DNA of 64,000 bases, taken from contig NZ_PDWS01000021.1 in NCBI RefSeq assembly GCF_010093305.1, positions 21,625-85,624 on the forward strand. Reading direction: 5' to 3'. Made by a program: the position numbers and the translations under genes. The notes beneath the pieces are model-generated. The model saw nothing but the letters and a program-made list of their open reading frames with translations. It was not told the origin of the DNA and searched no databases. Source of the stretch: Pseudoxanthomonas sacheonensis. GTDB lineage: Bacteria > Pseudomonadota > Gammaproteobacteria > Xanthomonadales > Xanthomonadaceae. Position 1 is the stretch's first letter, and every line of letters starts with the position of its first letter. Shown one piece after another: positions 43,611 to 56,224 of the stretch.

Positions 43611-43865
43611 ATGAACAAGCGCAACCTGATCCTCCTTGGCGCCATCGCCGCCGCACTGACCGCCACGGCGGCCTTTGCCCAGTCCAAGGCCAATTCCAAC
43701 GCCGACCGGACCGCTACCGCCGCCGGGGACGAGAAATCCGACGCCGACAAGAAGGCCGAGCGCCGCGCCCAGAACGAGGCCGCAGCCGCCGCCAGGGCCA
43801 AGGCCAAGGGCGAAAGCGGCAAGAAATCGGACACGGAAGAAGAAGAGGAAGAGCGCAAGCCCTGA
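43611..43865 (+). CDS. Small secreted, highly charged protein
   Basis: An 84-residue protein: a signal peptide (1-23, ending AAFAQS) followed by a mature part made almost only of K, E, D, A and R (DADKKAERRAQNEAAAAARA, then EEEEEERKP). Probably disordered or a single charged helix in the periplasm. Function unknown. The ATG has an upstream AACGGAGAA ribosome site. A terminator follows and pyrG lies downstream with its own promoter space. Confidence 0.65.
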   Translation: MNKRNLILLGAIAAALTATAAFAQSKANSNADRTATAAGDEKSDADKKAERRAQNEAAAAARAKAKGESGKKSDTEEEEEERKP

Positions 43866-43906
43866 TAGGCCGCGCCTGACCACGTTTATCGGGCCGAATA
43901 GGCCCA

Positions 43907-43939
43907 CGCATGCCCCGCTTGGTCGGGGCGTGCGGTTTT
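43907..43939 (+). terminator. Rho-independent terminator
   Basis: An 11-pair stem (CGCATGCCCCG with CGGGGCGTGCG, one T-G pair) with a loop CTTGGT-like centre, ending at 43934 and followed by GTTTTA. Separates the small secreted protein gene from pyrG. Confidence 0.75.
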
Positions 43940-43941
43940 AA

Positions 43942-45678
<1,737 letters not shown>

Positions 45679-45694
45679 AGCCTGGGTCTCTATT

Positions 45695-45824
45695 CCCTTC
45701 TCCCATCGGGAGAAGGTGCCCCGAAGGGGCGGATGAGGGTGCGGGAAAGTTACTTAATGTCCAAGCGGTGGCTTTTTCGCCGTACCCTCACCCCAACCCC
45801 TCTCCCGATGGGAGAGGGGCTTTT
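45695..45824. repeat. Compound inverted repeat, CCCTCTCCC type, second copy
   Basis: CTTCTCCCATCGGGAGAAGG, then GGATGAGGGTGCGGG, mirrored by CGTACCCTCACCCCAACCCC and TCTCCCGATGGGAGAGGGGC followed by TTTT at 45821. It lies between pyrG and kdsA in the same direction. The right hairpin with its T-run could act as a terminator, ending 15 bases before the kdsA start. Confidence 0.85.
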
Positions 45825-45838
45825 CAGTGGGAAACTTT

Positions 45839-46668
45839 ATGAAACTCTGTGACTTCGAAGTCGGTCTCGACCAGCCCTTCTTCCTCATCGCCGGCCCCTG
45901 CGTCATCGAATCCATGCAGCTGCAGCTGGATGTCGCCGGCAAACTGAAGGAGATCACCGGCAAGCTGGGCATCAACTTCATCTTCAAGTCCAGCTTCGAC
46001 AAGGCCAACCGCACCTCCGGCACCAGCTTCCGCGGCCCCGGCCTGGAAGAGGGTTTGAAGGTCCTGGCCGAGGTGAAGAAGCAGATCGGCGTGCCGGTGC
46101 TGACCGACGTGCACGAGTACACGCCGCTGGACGAAGTGGCTTCGGTCGTCGACGTGCTGCAGACCCCTGCGTTCCTGTGCCGCCAGACCGATTTCATCCA
46201 CAAGGTCGCCAGCGCGGGCCGGCCGGTCAATATCAAGAAGGGCCAGTTCCTGTCGCCCTGGGAAATGAAGCACGTCACAAACAAAGCCAAAGCGACTGGC
46301 AACGAACAGATCATGGCTTGCGAACGCGGCGCCAGCTTCGGCTACAACAACCTGGTTTCCGACATGCGCTCGCTCAGCGTGATGCGCGACACCGGTTGCC
46401 CGGTGGTGTTCGACGCCACCCATTCGGTGCAGTTGCCCGGCGGCATGGACGGCAAAAGCGGCGGCCAGCGCGAGTTCGTGCCGGTGCTTTCGCGCGCGGC
46501 GATGGCGGTGGGCATCGCAGGCATCTTCATGGAAACGCACCCCAAGCCGGAAGAGGCGCTTTCCGATGGCCCCAACGCCTGGCCGCTGGGCAAGATGGAA
46601 GCGCTGCTCGAAACGCTGATGGCGCTGGATCAGATCACCAAAAAGAATGGATTCCTGGAATCAGATAC

Positions 46669-46672
<4 letters not shown>
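45839..46672 (+). CDS. kdsA: 3-deoxy-8-phosphooctulonate synthase (KDO8P synthase)
   Basis: A 277-residue TIM-barrel enzyme condensing phosphoenolpyruvate with arabinose 5-phosphate, the first committed step to Kdo for lipopolysaccharide. Family motifs: [31 protein letters not shown] (residues about 42-61), [44 protein letters not shown]. Start at 45839 has GGGA eight bases upstream. Its stop overlaps the start of an unfamiliar lipoprotein gene (ATGA). Confidence 0.96.
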
Positions 46673-48590
<1,918 letters not shown>

Positions 48591-48593
48591 GCG

Positions 48594-48935
48594 ATGCGGC
48601 GTCTCGGATGGCCACTGCTGGTGCTGGCGCTGCTGTTCGGGTGGCTGCAGTACCGGTTGTGGTTCAGCGAGGGCAGTTGGGGAGAAGTCACCAGCCTGCA
48701 GAACCAGGTGGCTCACCAGAAGCGCGATAACCAGGGATTGCAGGAACGCAACAACGCCTTGGCGGCCGAGGTCGAGGATCTCAAGTCGGGCGAAGAAGCG
48801 GTCGAAGAGCGCGCGCGCAGCGAACTGGGGATGATCAAGCCGGGCGAGAAGTTCTACCGCGTGGTGGAAGCGCCCACCGCGCCTGCGCCGGTCACGGAAG
48901 AAACCGCCACTCCGCAAGCGGAGCAAGGCCGCTGA
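48594..48935 (+). CDS. ftsB: Cell division protein FtsB
   Basis: A 113-residue bitopic septum protein that binds FtsL and FtsQ. One membrane helix (residues 6-21, [18 protein letters not shown]), then a periplasmic coiled coil (about 28-72, [20 protein letters not shown]) and the conserved [20 protein letters not shown]. Sits between eno and ispD, its standard place. Stop and ispD start overlap by one base. The tail is proline/alanine-rich. Confidence 0.92.
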   Translation: MRRLGWPLLVLALLFGWLQYRLWFSEGSWGEVTSLQNQVAHQKRDNQGLQERNNALAAEVEDLKSGEEAVEERARSELGMIKPGEKFYRVVEAPTAPAPVTEETATPQAEQGR

Positions 48936-49630
48936 TGCCCGGCATCTGGGTGGTGGTGCCTGCCGCCGGACGCGGTACCCGTTTCGGCGCCGAAATTCCC
49001 AAGCAATATCTGAACGTCGATGGACAACCGTTGATCGCCTACACGCTCGCAGCGCTATTCGCGCATCCGGCGGTGGAAGGCGCCGTAGTGGCGCTGTCGG
49101 AGAACGATGTTGATTGGCCGGGTTGGGATAGATTCTCAGGCAAGCCCATTCTGACCTGCGTCGGCGGCGCCACCCGCGCCGGGTCGGTGCTGGCCGCGCT
49201 CAACGCGCTGCCGGCCGAGGTCAGAGCCGACGACTTCGTGCTGGTGCACGATGCGGCGCGGCCCAACCTGGGCCAGGACGATCTGCAGCAACTGCTGGAG
49301 CGCGGCCGCAACGATCCGGTGGGCGCGATCCTGGCCGCGCCGGTGCGCGACACGCTGAAACGCGCTGGCGACGACGGCGGCATCGACGGCACCGAGCCGC
49401 GGCAGCGGCTGTGGCGCGCGCTGACCCCGCAACTGTTCCGCCGCCTGCAGCTGTCGCGCGCGCTGGAAGAGGCCGGCAAGGCGGGCGTCGAGGTCACCGA
49501 CGAATCGATGGCGATGGAACTGCAGGGTTTGCGGCCGTTGCTGATCGAAGGCAGCGAGGACAATTTCAAGATCACCACGCCAGCCGATCTGGCGCGTTTC
49601 GAGTTCATGCTTTCGAAGCGGCAGACGTGA
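48935..49630 (+). CDS. ispD: 2-C-methyl-D-erythritol 4-phosphate cytidylyltransferase
   Basis: A 231-residue enzyme of the MEP isoprenoid pathway that forms CDP-ME from MEP and CTP. The CTP-binding signature [20 protein letters not shown] is at the N-terminus; [11 protein letters not shown] and the late [12 protein letters not shown] are typical. CTP comes from PyrG encoded upstream in the same cluster. A 28-base inverted repeat separates it from ispF, with which it normally forms a pair. Confidence 0.95.
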   Translation: MPGIWVVVPAAGRGTRFGAEIPKQYLNVDGQPLIAYTLAALFAHPAVEGAVVALSENDVDWPGWDRFSGKPILTCVGGATRAGSVLAALNALPAEVRADDFVLVHDAARPNLGQDDLQQLLERGRNDPVGAILAAPVRDTLKRAGDDGGIDGTEPRQRLWRALTPQLFRRLQLSRALEEAGKAGVEVTDESMAMELQGLRPLLIEGSEDNFKITTPADLARFEFMLSKRQT

Positions 49631-49642
49631 AGTAAGAACTTC

Positions 49643-49742
49643 CGTCATTCCCGCGAAGGCGGGAACCCAGCGACTTGGTTTTTTGCAAGGGAAGGAAGTC
49701 CGAGAGAGAAGTCACTGGGTTCCCGCCTTCGCGGGAATGACG
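49643..49742. repeat. Inverted repeat, CGTCATTCCCGCGAAGGCGG type
   Basis: Perfect 28-base arms at 49643-49670 and 49715-49742. Each contains CCCGCGAAGGCGGG. It separates ispD from ispF within an otherwise tight operon. A single-arm relative is at 61526-61553. Confidence 0.88.
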
Positions 49743-49773
49743 GCAACAGCCATTCTGAATCAGGGCGCATTCC

Positions 49774-50268
49774 ATGCATGACACCTCCAATATCCGCATA
49801 GGCCAGGGCATCGACGTCCACGTCTTCGCCGAGGGCGACCACCTCATGCTCGGCGGCGTGCGCGTGCCGCACGATCGCGGCGTGGAAGCGCACAGCGATG
49901 GCGACGTGGTCCTGCATGCGCTGTGCGACGCGATGCTCGGCGCATTGGCGATGGGCGATATCGGCAGGCATTTCCCGCCCTCAGATCCGCAGTGGAAGGG
50001 CGCCGACAGCCGCTCGTTCCTTCGCCATTGCAATAACTTGATCGGCGAAAAAGGCTGGAAGGTGGGAAATGCGGACATCACCGTTATCTGCGAGCGCCCC
50101 AAGGTGGGTCCGCACGCGGACGCGATGCGCGCGCTGATCGCCGCCGACTTGGGCATCGAGGCGGACGCGGTCAGCGTCAAGGCCACCACCAGCGAGAAAC
50201 TGGGCTTCACCGGACGCGGCGAAGGCATCGCCGCGCAAGCCGTGGTGCTGCTGGCCCGCAACGCGTGA
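49774..50268 (+). CDS. ispF: 2-C-methyl-D-erythritol 2,4-cyclodiphosphate synthase
   Basis: A 164-residue trimeric MEP-pathway enzyme producing MEcPP from CDP-ME 2-phosphate. The zinc-binding DVH of [11 protein letters not shown] (D14, H16), the cofactor histidine in [15 protein letters not shown] and the signature [21 protein letters not shown] are all present. Start at 49774; a second ATG four bases on is out of frame. Overlaps truD (GTGA). Confidence 0.95.
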   Translation: MHDTSNIRIGQGIDVHVFAEGDHLMLGGVRVPHDRGVEAHSDGDVVLHALCDAMLGALAMGDIGRHFPPSDPQWKGADSRSFLRHCNNLIGEKGWKVGNADITVICERPKVGPHADAMRALIAADLGIEADAVSVKATTSEKLGFTGRGEGIAAQAVVLLARNA

Positions 50269-51299
50269 CCCAACCGTTGCCCAGCGCCTTCGGCGCGCCG
50301 GTGCTGCGCGCCCGCATCCGTACGGTCGCCGAGGATTTCTTCGTCGAGGAAATCGCGGGATTCGAGCACAGCGGGGAAGGCGAGCACCTGCTGCTGACCA
50401 TCGAAAAGCGGGGCCTCAACACCGCCGCGGTGGCCAAGCGTCTGGCCCGGTGGGCCGGCGTGCCGGAGATGGCCATCGGCTACGCAGGCATGAAGGACAG
50501 GCACGCGGTGACGCGTCAGCGATTCAGCGTGCATCTGCCCAAGCGCATCGCCCCGGACCAGGCGTCGCTGCAGTCCGAAGATCTGACCGTGACCCATTCG
50601 GCATGGCACAACCGCAAGTTGCCGCGCGGCGCGCTGGCCGGAAACCGTTTCGTACTGGTCCTGCGCGAGGTGGCGGGCGAACGCGCGCTCATCGAAGAAC
50701 GTCTGCGGCGGATCGCCGCCCGCGGCCTGCCCAACTGGTTCGGCGAACAGCGCTTCGGCCGTGGCGGCGACAATGTCGAATCGGCGTTGTCGATGTTCGC
50801 GGGGCGCCGCGTGCGCCATGACCAGCGTTCGATCCTGCTGTCGGCGGCGCGCTCGGAACTTTTCAACCGCGTACTGGCCGCGCGCGTGCGCGACGGCAGC
50901 TGGGACAGCGGCTTGGAAGGGGAGGTATGGACCCTGTCGGGCAGCCGCAGCGTGTTCGGTCCGGAACCCTGGAGCCAGGCGCTGGCCGAGCGCCTGGCGC
51001 GTTTCGATATCCATCCCAGCGGGCCGTTGTGGGGGGCGGGCGAGCTTCGCAGTACGTCGCGCTGCGCCGACGTGGAGTACGCCGCTCTGGATAGCGGCGA
51101 CGCGCTCGCCTTGCGCAAAGGCCTGGAGGATGCGGGGCTGAAGCAGGAACGCCGGGCCCTGCGCCTGGTCGCCGAAGGGCTGGCCTGGACATGGCCGGAA
51201 GAAACCACGCTGTCGCTGGCGTTCTCGTTGCCGCCCGGCTGCTACGCCACCGCCTTGCTGCAGGAGCTTGGAGAAGTCTCCGATACAACCCGGAATTGA
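50265..51299 (+). CDS. truD: tRNA pseudouridine(13) synthase TruD
   Basis: A 344-residue enzyme that forms pseudouridine at position 13 of tRNA(Glu). Catalytic aspartate D78 in [20 protein letters not shown], and the TruD blocks [17 protein letters not shown] and [31 protein letters not shown] split near residue 225-255. GTG start overlaps ispF stop. Followed by a small lipoprotein gene in the same direction. Confidence 0.94.
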   Translation: MTQPLPSAFGAPVLRARIRTVAEDFFVEEIAGFEHSGEGEHLLLTIEKRGLNTAAVAKRLARWAGVPEMAIGYAGMKDRHAVTRQRFSVHLPKRIAPDQASLQSEDLTVTHSAWHNRKLPRGALAGNRFVLVLREVAGERALIEERLRRIAARGLPNWFGEQRFGRGGDNVESALSMFAGRRVRHDQRSILLSAARSELFNRVLAARVRDGSWDSGLEGEVWTLSGSRSVFGPEPWSQALAERLARFDIHPSGPLWGAGELRSTSRCADVEYAALDSGDALALRKGLEDAGLKQERRALRLVAEGLAWTWPEETTLSLAFSLPPGCYATALLQELGEVSDTTRN

Positions 51300-51436
51300 T
51301 GCCGTTCGTCGGAAAGCCTTGGCAGGTACTGGAACGCCGTCAGGCGCGGCGTATAAGCCGAATTGACGTCTGGAGATTCACCGTAGGCCTATCCGCCGGA
51401 CGCCGTGGCTTTCTGGCTTTCGAATCGGAGGATGTC

Positions 51437-51676
51437 ATGAGAACTCTTTTGAGAATCGCGACCTTATCGTTCGGATTGGCGTTGCTTGCCGGATGCGCAA
51501 GCACTAAAACCGCGTATCGCGACGCGCCGCCGCAACAGCGCATTGCCGGGTCCACCATAGAGGTGGACGAGCACTACGTGGCGCTGGTGGAGAACATCGC
51601 CAAGCAGCGCGGAACCCGGGTGATGTGGGTCAACAAGCCCACCAAGCGGGTCAACACGGTAGCCGCTGCGGATTGA
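51437..51676 (+). CDS. Small lipoprotein, unknown function
   Basis: A 79-residue lipoprotein: signal peptide with lipobox LLAGC (C20), then a basic, polar body (TIEVDEHYVALVENIAKQRG, TRVMWVNKPTKR). I recognise the general class of short proteobacterial lipoproteins placed after truD, but no function. ATG at 51437 fits the signal peptide; the frame is open upstream through truD. Convergent with the Smr gene. Confidence 0.75.
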   Translation: MRTLLRIATLSFGLALLAGCASTKTAYRDAPPQQRIAGSTIEVDEHYVALVENIAKQRGTRVMWVNKPTKRVNTVAAAD

Positions 51677-51692
51677 TCCCGGGCGCCGGGTT

Positions 51693-52232
51693 TCAGCGCC
51701 TGGCCAGCAATACCACCACGGCGCCGGTACCGCCTTGCGCGGCCGGCGCGGAGTGGAATGCGAGTACGTCGGCGCGTTGCCGCAACGCACGGTCGACCAG
51801 ATTCTTCAACACCGGCAGCCCGCCATCGTCGCGCTGGCCCTTGCCGTGGATGATGCGCACGCAGCCGAATTCGTGGGCGTGCGCCTCGGCCAGGAAATGC
51901 CTCAGCATCGATTCGGCCTGCAGCATGGTGGCGCCGTGCAGATCCAGTTCGTCCTGTGTCGAAAAACGTCCGCGCTTCAGCCGCTGGAAGACTGCCGGCG
52001 GCACCGAATCGCGCCGGTAACTCAAGGTGTCGCCAGCCGCCAGGGCCGACAGATCGTCCAGCCCGCGTTGGAATTCGCTGCGCGCCTCGCGCTCATCGCG
52101 TTCGGCCATGCGTGCGGCGGGCCTGGGTCTGGGTTTGCCGGGAGCGGGCGTTGATTCCGGCAATCGTTTGATCGGCCCTATCGCTTCGCGGAACAGCGCG
52201 GCATCGTCATCGTCGTCGGGAGGCATTGGCAT
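51693..52232 (-). CDS. Smr-domain protein (putative endonuclease)
   Basis: A 179-residue protein. The first 90 residues are acidic then basic and low complexity; the C-terminal Smr domain (about 93-178) includes the [19 protein letters not shown] motif and the [12 protein letters not shown] loop typical of MutS2-C-terminal-like domains with DNA-nicking or RNA-cleaving activity in some proteins (SmrA/SmrB rescue collided ribosomes). Transcribed against surE, 72 bases from its start. Confidence 0.9.
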   Translation of the reverse strand: MPMPPDDDDDAALFREAIGPIKRLPESTPAPGKPRPRPAARMAERDEREARSEFQRGLDDLSALAAGDTLSYRRDSVPPAVFQRLKRGRFSTQDELDLHGATMLQAESMLRHFLAEAHAHEFGCVRIIHGKGQRDDGGLPVLKNLVDRALRQRADVLAFHSAPAAQGGTGAVVVLLARR

Positions 52233-52304
52233 GCCTGCAGGTTAGCGGCATCGGGGCGGGGCGCAAGAGCGTGCGGTATCATGGGCACGTACTTGAGGAA
52301 CCCC

Positions 52305-53084
52305 ATGCGCGTACTTGTTAGTAACGACGACGGCGTAGACGCCCCCGGCATCCGAATCCTTGCCGAAGGCCTGCGCAGCGCCGGCCACGAAGTCCTGGTG
52401 GTCGCTCCCGACCGCGACCGCTCCGGCGCCAGCAACTCGCTGACCCTGGATCTGCCCATCCGCATCAAGAAGCTGGACGAGCGGACCTGGCGCGTCGCCG
52501 GCACGCCCACCGATTGCGTACATCTTGCGCTGACCGGAATGCTGGAAGTCGAACCGGACATCGTCGTATCCGGCATCAACAACGCCGCCAACCTGGGCGA
52601 CGACGTGATCTATTCGGGAACCGTGTCGGCGGCGATGGAAGGCCGTTTCCTGGGCCTGCCCGCAGTGGCCGTGTCGCTGGCCACCGCCGATCACAAAGCC
52701 AACCATTTCGCGACCGCCGCGCGCGCCGCGGTGGAGATCGTGGCGCGGTTGAAATCCGATCCGCTGCCGGCCGACACCATCCTCAACGTGAATGTGCCCG
52801 ATCTGCCGTGGGACGAGATCGCCGGTTTCGAAGTCACTCGCCTGGGCAACCGCCACCGTTCCGAAGCCTGTCTGCCGCAGCCCGATCCGCGCGGCGGAAC
52901 GGTGTACTGGATCGGTCCGGCCGGACCGGAACAGGACGCCGGTCCGGGCACCGATTTCCATGCGGTGCGCACCGGTTTCATTTCCATCACCCCGATCCAT
53001 GTGGACCTGACCCGCTACCAGGCGCTGGAAAAGGTCGCCAGCTGGGTCGGCGGGCTGAGCGCGTCGCTGGGGGCATCGGCGTGA
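52305..53084 (+). CDS. surE: 5'/3'-nucleotidase SurE
   Basis: A 259-residue metal-dependent nucleoside monophosphatase. The N-terminal [15 protein letters not shown] carries the metal-binding DD (D8, D9); [15 protein letters not shown] and [26 protein letters not shown] follow (active-site N and S). Works with Pcm in stress survival in E. coli. GTG of pcm overlaps its stop. Synteny surE-pcm-nlpD is classic. Confidence 0.96.
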   Translation: MRVLVSNDDGVDAPGIRILAEGLRSAGHEVLVVAPDRDRSGASNSLTLDLPIRIKKLDERTWRVAGTPTDCVHLALTGMLEVEPDIVVSGINNAANLGDDVIYSGTVSAAMEGRFLGLPAVAVSLATADHKANHFATAARAAVEIVARLKSDPLPADTILNVNVPDLPWDEIAGFEVTRLGNRHRSEACLPQPDPRGGTVYWIGPAGPEQDAGPGTDFHAVRTGFISITPIHVDLTRYQALEKVASWVGGLSASLGASA

Positions 53085-53767
53085 CCCCGAGATTGCGTGA
53101 GGCCGTGGGCCAGGGCATGACTTCCCAGCGGGTTCGCGACCGCTTGGTGGAGCGCCTGCGCGCAGGAACCGATAACAGCGCCGGCATCCGCGACGAGAAC
53201 GTGCTCAATGCCGTGCGTACGGTGCCGCGCCATCTGTTCATCGACGAAGCGCTGGCGACCCGCGCCTACGAAGACACCGCCTTGCCCATCGGCCATAGCC
53301 AGACCATTTCCCAGCCGTGGGTGGTGGCGCGCATGACCGAGGCGCTGCTGCAGAACGCGTCGCCTAAGAAGGTGCTGGAGATCGGCACCGGTTCCGGTTA
53401 CCAGGCCGCCATCCTGGCCGCGCTGGGCCTGGAGGTGTACACGGTCGAACGCATCGGCGACCTGCTGCGGCAGGCGCGCAAGCGCTTGCGCCAACTGGGC
53501 ATGAATGTGCGCAGCAAACACGACGACGGACGCATCGGTTGGCCCGAGCATGCGCCCTACGACGGGATCATCGTCACCGCCGCCGCGCCCGCGCTGGTGA
53601 GCGCGCTGGTCGATCAGCTCGCGGTCGGCGGACGCCTGGTGGCGCCGGTGGGCGGCGCTTCCTCGCAATCGCTGATCAAGCTGACCAAGCGCGAAGACGG
53701 CGGCGTGGACGAAGAAGTGCTGGCTCCGGTGGTGTTCGTTCCGCTGCTGTCCGGCACCTTGGATTAG
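53081..53767 (+). CDS. pcm: Protein-L-isoaspartate O-methyltransferase
   Basis: A 228-residue SAM-dependent repair enzyme that methylates damaged isoaspartyl residues. Motif [19 protein letters not shown], motif [10 protein letters not shown], and the family motif [20 protein letters not shown] near residue 65. GTG start at 53081 overlaps surE; an internal ATG at 53117 ([14 protein letters not shown]) is an alternative start and corresponds to the beginning of strong homology. Confidence 0.94.
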   Translation: MTPRLREAVGQGMTSQRVRDRLVERLRAGTDNSAGIRDENVLNAVRTVPRHLFIDEALATRAYEDTALPIGHSQTISQPWVVARMTEALLQNASPKKVLEIGTGSGYQAAILAALGLEVYTVERIGDLLRQARKRLRQLGMNVRSKHDDGRIGWPEHAPYDGIIVTAAAPALVSALVDQLAVGGRLVAPVGGASSQSLIKLTKREDGGVDEEVLAPVVFVPLLSGTLD

Positions 53768-53769
53768 GC

Positions 53770-54384
53770 GTGAAGATCTTCGGACCGCTGTACGCCCGCG
53801 CCATCCAGTGGGCGCAACACCGGCACGCGCCCAGGCTGCTGGCCGGACTGAGCTTCATCGAAGCCATCATCTTTCCCGTCCCACCCGAAGTCATGCTCGC
53901 GCCGATGTCCCTGGCGCAACCCAAACGCGCGCTTTGGTTCGCGACCTTGAGCCTGATCGGTTCGCTGGCTGGCGCGGTGATCGGGTATGCGCTGGGCCAT
54001 TTCGCGTTCGAAGCGTTGAAGCCGGTGATCGAATGGCTGGGGTGGAGCGCCGGCATCGACGAGCAGGTGAGGCATCTGCGGCAGGTGGTGGCGGAATCTC
54101 CGTGGAAGGCGTTCTGGCTGTTGGTGCTGGCCGGATTCACGCCGATACCGCTGAAGATATTCACGTGGGCCTCAGGCATTGTCGGTGTGCCGCTGGTACC
54201 GTTCCTTGCCAGCATGCTGGTCGGTCGCGGCAAGCGCCTGTACCTTGTTGCCGGCGCGATCAGACTCGGCGGCGCGCGCGCTGAAGCCGCGTTGCATCGC
54301 TGGATCGAACCGGTAGGCTGGATCTCCACCGCGTTGCTGGCGCTGTTGATCGGCTGGCTGGTGTGGAAAGCCAACGGCGGATGA
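53770..54384 (+). CDS. YqaA-family (DedA-like) membrane protein
   Basis: A 204-residue inner-membrane protein of the SNARE-associated/DedA superfamily, YqaA branch, with about four to five helices. Landmarks: FIEAIIFPVPPEVMLAPMSL near residue 30, LAGAVIGYALGHFAFEAL, and TPIPLKIFTWASGIVGVPLVPFL. DedA relatives flip polyprenyl- or phospholipids; the YqaA branch is not characterised. GTG start two bases after pcm, and nlpD follows 31 bases later. Confidence 0.87.
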   Translation: MKIFGPLYARAIQWAQHRHAPRLLAGLSFIEAIIFPVPPEVMLAPMSLAQPKRALWFATLSLIGSLAGAVIGYALGHFAFEALKPVIEWLGWSAGIDEQVRHLRQVVAESPWKAFWLLVLAGFTPIPLKIFTWASGIVGVPLVPFLASMLVGRGKRLYLVAGAIRLGGARAEAALHRWIEPVGWISTALLALLIGWLVWKANGG

Positions 54385-54415
54385 CGCATAACAAACCACG
54401 GAACGACCGACGGAA

Positions 54416-55177
54416 ATGACCAACAGCAAATGGAATACGCATAAGTCATTGGCCCTGTTGGCTGCCGCAGCCCTGTTGGCCGCATGCAGCAGCACCGTGG
54501 TGCGCGAGACCTCTTCTTCCCGCACTCCGCAGCGCATCGTTTCCCAACCCAAATACGGCGCAACCGTCAGCGTGCAGCGCGGCGACACTTTGTTCGGCGT
54601 GGCTTTCCGCAATGGCATCGATTTCCGCGACTTGGCGGCTTGGAACAACATCCCCTCGCCGTACACCATCTACCCGGGGCAAAGCCTGAAGTTGTATCCG
54701 CCCAGCCGCAGCAGCGTTGCGGCTCCGGTCACCCGGCCCGCTCCCGCCGCGCCGCGTCCGCCGGCAGCGGTGAAGCCGGTGCCGGCGCCGGGACCGGCCA
54801 GCAGCGGCTTCAACTGGCGTTGGCCGGCCGAAGGCGTAGTCATCGGGCGCTTCACCACCGGCGATGCCACCAAGCAGGGCGTGGACATCGCCGGCGCCAA
54901 CGGCCAGGCGGTGCGCGCGGCCAGCGACGGGGTAGTGGTGTACTCGGGCGGCGGCCTGGTGGGCTACGGCGAACTGATCATCATCAAGCACAGCGAATCG
55001 TGGCTGTCGGCCTACGGCCACAACCGCAAGCGCCTGGTCAACGAAGGCCAGAACGTGAAGGCCGGGCAGCAGATCGCGGAAATGGGCCGCAGCGGCGCCT
55101 CGCGCGATATGCTGCATTTCGAGATCCGCTACAACGGCAAGCCGGTGGATCCGTTGCAGTATCTGCCGAAGCGCTAA
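54416..55177 (+). CDS. nlpD: NlpD-like LysM/M23 lipoprotein, degenerate peptidase (amidase activator)
   Basis: A 253-residue outer-membrane lipoprotein: lipobox LLAAC (C24), one LysM domain (about 50-95, VSVQRGDTLFGVAFRNGIDF), a proline-rich linker, and an M23 (LytM) domain (137-250). Two catalytic positions are lost: the first zinc histidine is replaced in TKQGVDIAG (position 153/154) and the HxH motif reads MLHFEIR (M232 for H). E. coli NlpD is similarly inactive and activates amidase AmiC during daughter-cell separation, so the same role is inferred. rpoS, which follows nlpD in enterics and pseudomonads, is absent. Confidence 0.9.
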   Translation: MTNSKWNTHKSLALLAAAALLAACSSTVVRETSSSRTPQRIVSQPKYGATVSVQRGDTLFGVAFRNGIDFRDLAAWNNIPSPYTIYPGQSLKLYPPSRSSVAAPVTRPAPAAPRPPAAVKPVPAPGPASSGFNWRWPAEGVVIGRFTTGDATKQGVDIAGANGQAVRAASDGVVVYSGGGLVGYGELIIIKHSESWLSAYGHNRKRLVNEGQNVKAGQQIAEMGRSGASRDMLHFEIRYNGKPVDPLQYLPKR

Positions 55178-55202
55178 TCGGTGGGTTGGCCCGAGCGAGC
55201 CT

Positions 55203-55369
55203 CGTAGGTCGGCCCCCGTATCGAGTACGGGGCAGGCTCTACGTGGCCGACGCACGCGAGAATTCGAACATGGCTGAGCGTCGGGGGCGTAGCCCCGACC
55301 TACGCGAAGGTGCCGCCCGGTAGGTTGGCCCCCGTAGCAAGAGCGTCGGGGGCGTAGCCCCGACCTACG
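55203..55369. repeat. Cluster of GTAGGTCGG-type REP elements
   Basis: Four units: one starting at 55203 (CGTAGGTCGGCCCCCGTATC), AGCGTCGGGGGCGTAGCCCC... at 55277-55304, a GTAGGTTGGCCCCCGTAG at 55320-55337, and an identical copy of the second unit at 55342-55369. Opposite orientations let them pair. The last unit provides the stop codon of the convergent Mth938-like gene. The pair at 63191-63265 is the same family. Confidence 0.85.
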
Positions 55370-55736
55370 TCAGCAGGAACCCGGCCACCACACGCCTGCC
55401 TTCGCCTGCCAGCACATTGAACGTGCGCGCCGCGGCGGGGTTGGTCATGACCTCGATGCCGATGCCGCGGGTCAGGCAGGCGGCCATGACGGCTGCGGAT
55501 GGGAAAACCTGACGTTCGCCGGTCCCCAGCACCACCAGCTCCGGATTGAGCGCAAGCAAGGGGGCGAGATCTTCGGGCAGCAGCGCCGCCGGGTCGCGGA
55601 CGTTCCAGTCCTCGATCAGCTCGTTCGGCGCCAGGATGAAACTGGCTTCCAGCACCCGGTCGTTGACCTTGGCGCTGTGGCCGTCGGCCGCGCGCAGGGC
55701 ATAAGCGTAGTCGGGGCGTTCGTGGTTCAGTTGCAT
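55365..55736 (-). CDS. Mth938-like domain (DUF498) protein
   Basis: A 123-residue soluble protein of the Mth938/AAMDC family, with a small beta-alpha fold and no known enzymatic activity; proteobacterial members are often called Xcc1710-like. Motifs: NDRVLEASFILAPNELIEDW and ALNPELVVLGTGERQVFPS, then GIGIEVMTNPAAARTFNVLAGEGRRVVAGF near the C-terminus (stretches cited as landmarks). The TAG stop (complement of 55365-55367) is the first triplet of a GTAG-headed repeat. Confidence 0.87.
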   Translation of the reverse strand: MQLNHERPDYAYALRAADGHSAKVNDRVLEASFILAPNELIEDWNVRDPAALLPEDLAPLLALNPELVVLGTGERQVFPSAAVMAACLTRGIGIEVMTNPAAARTFNVLAGEGRRVVAGFLLT

Positions 55737-55740
55737 GGGA

Positions 55741-55816
55741 GGCGGGGAACGGTGAATAGGGAATGGGGAATAGGCAAAGCATCCGCTTTATCCATTCACT
55801 ATTCCCTGTTTCCCAT
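55741..55816. repeat. GGGAATAGG-type inverted repeat
   Basis: Plus strand GTGAATAGGGAATGGGGAAT is answered about 50 bases later by ATTCACTATTCCCTGTTTCCC-like sequence. Occupies the gap between the Mth938-like and yhbY genes, which are read in the same (minus) direction. Confidence 0.6.
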
Positions 55817-56122
55817 TCACTTTCTGGGCAATACGATCTGACGATGGTCCTTGCTGGGCCGGTACAGCACCGCCACGTGGCCGATGCGCTGCACCAGGGC
55901 TGCCCCGGACTTGTCCACGATTTCCCCGATCATGGCATCCCGGGTTTCGCGGTCTTCGGCGCCGATCTTCACCTTGACCAGTTCGTGCTGTTCCAGCACC
56001 GCATCCAGTTCGGCCAGAAAGGCCGGGGTGAGCCCTTTGGCGCCGATCTGCAGCAGGGCCTTCAGGTCGTGGGCCTGGCCACGCAGGAAGCGCGACTGGC
56101 TGGAGGTCAAAGCTGTGGACAT
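55817..56122 (-). CDS. yhbY: Ribosome assembly RNA-binding protein YhbY
   Basis: A 101-residue single CRM-domain protein that binds pre-50S ribosomes. Conserved features: [20 protein letters not shown], the LVKVKIG block, and the GxxxVLYRPS equivalent [11 protein letters not shown]. Divergent from rlmE by 102 bases, the same arrangement as in many gammaproteobacteria, linking two ribosome-biogenesis functions. Confidence 0.93.
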   Translation of the reverse strand: MSTALTSSQSRFLRGQAHDLKALLQIGAKGLTPAFLAELDAVLEQHELVKVKIGAEDRETRDAMIGEIVDKSGAALVQRIGHVAVLYRPSKDHRQIVLPRK

Positions 56123-56224
56123 GCGCTGCGGTACGGGGTCTCGAGGGGGTTCAGGGTATCATGGCCGCCCCACCGAACCCGTTTCTCCAGCCGCCTGCGC
56201 GCGGGCCGGGGGACTGACGCGCCC

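Noticed and set aside
41700..43611. Long plus-strand frame running through parE into the small secreted protein
   Set aside because: Antisense to parE; only the last 84 codons from 43611, with a signal peptide and ribosome site, are credible.
55203..55369. Possible CRISPR array from the repeated units after nlpD
   Set aside because: Units alternate in orientation, spacing is irregular, there are too few, and no cas genes are present; they are REP elements.
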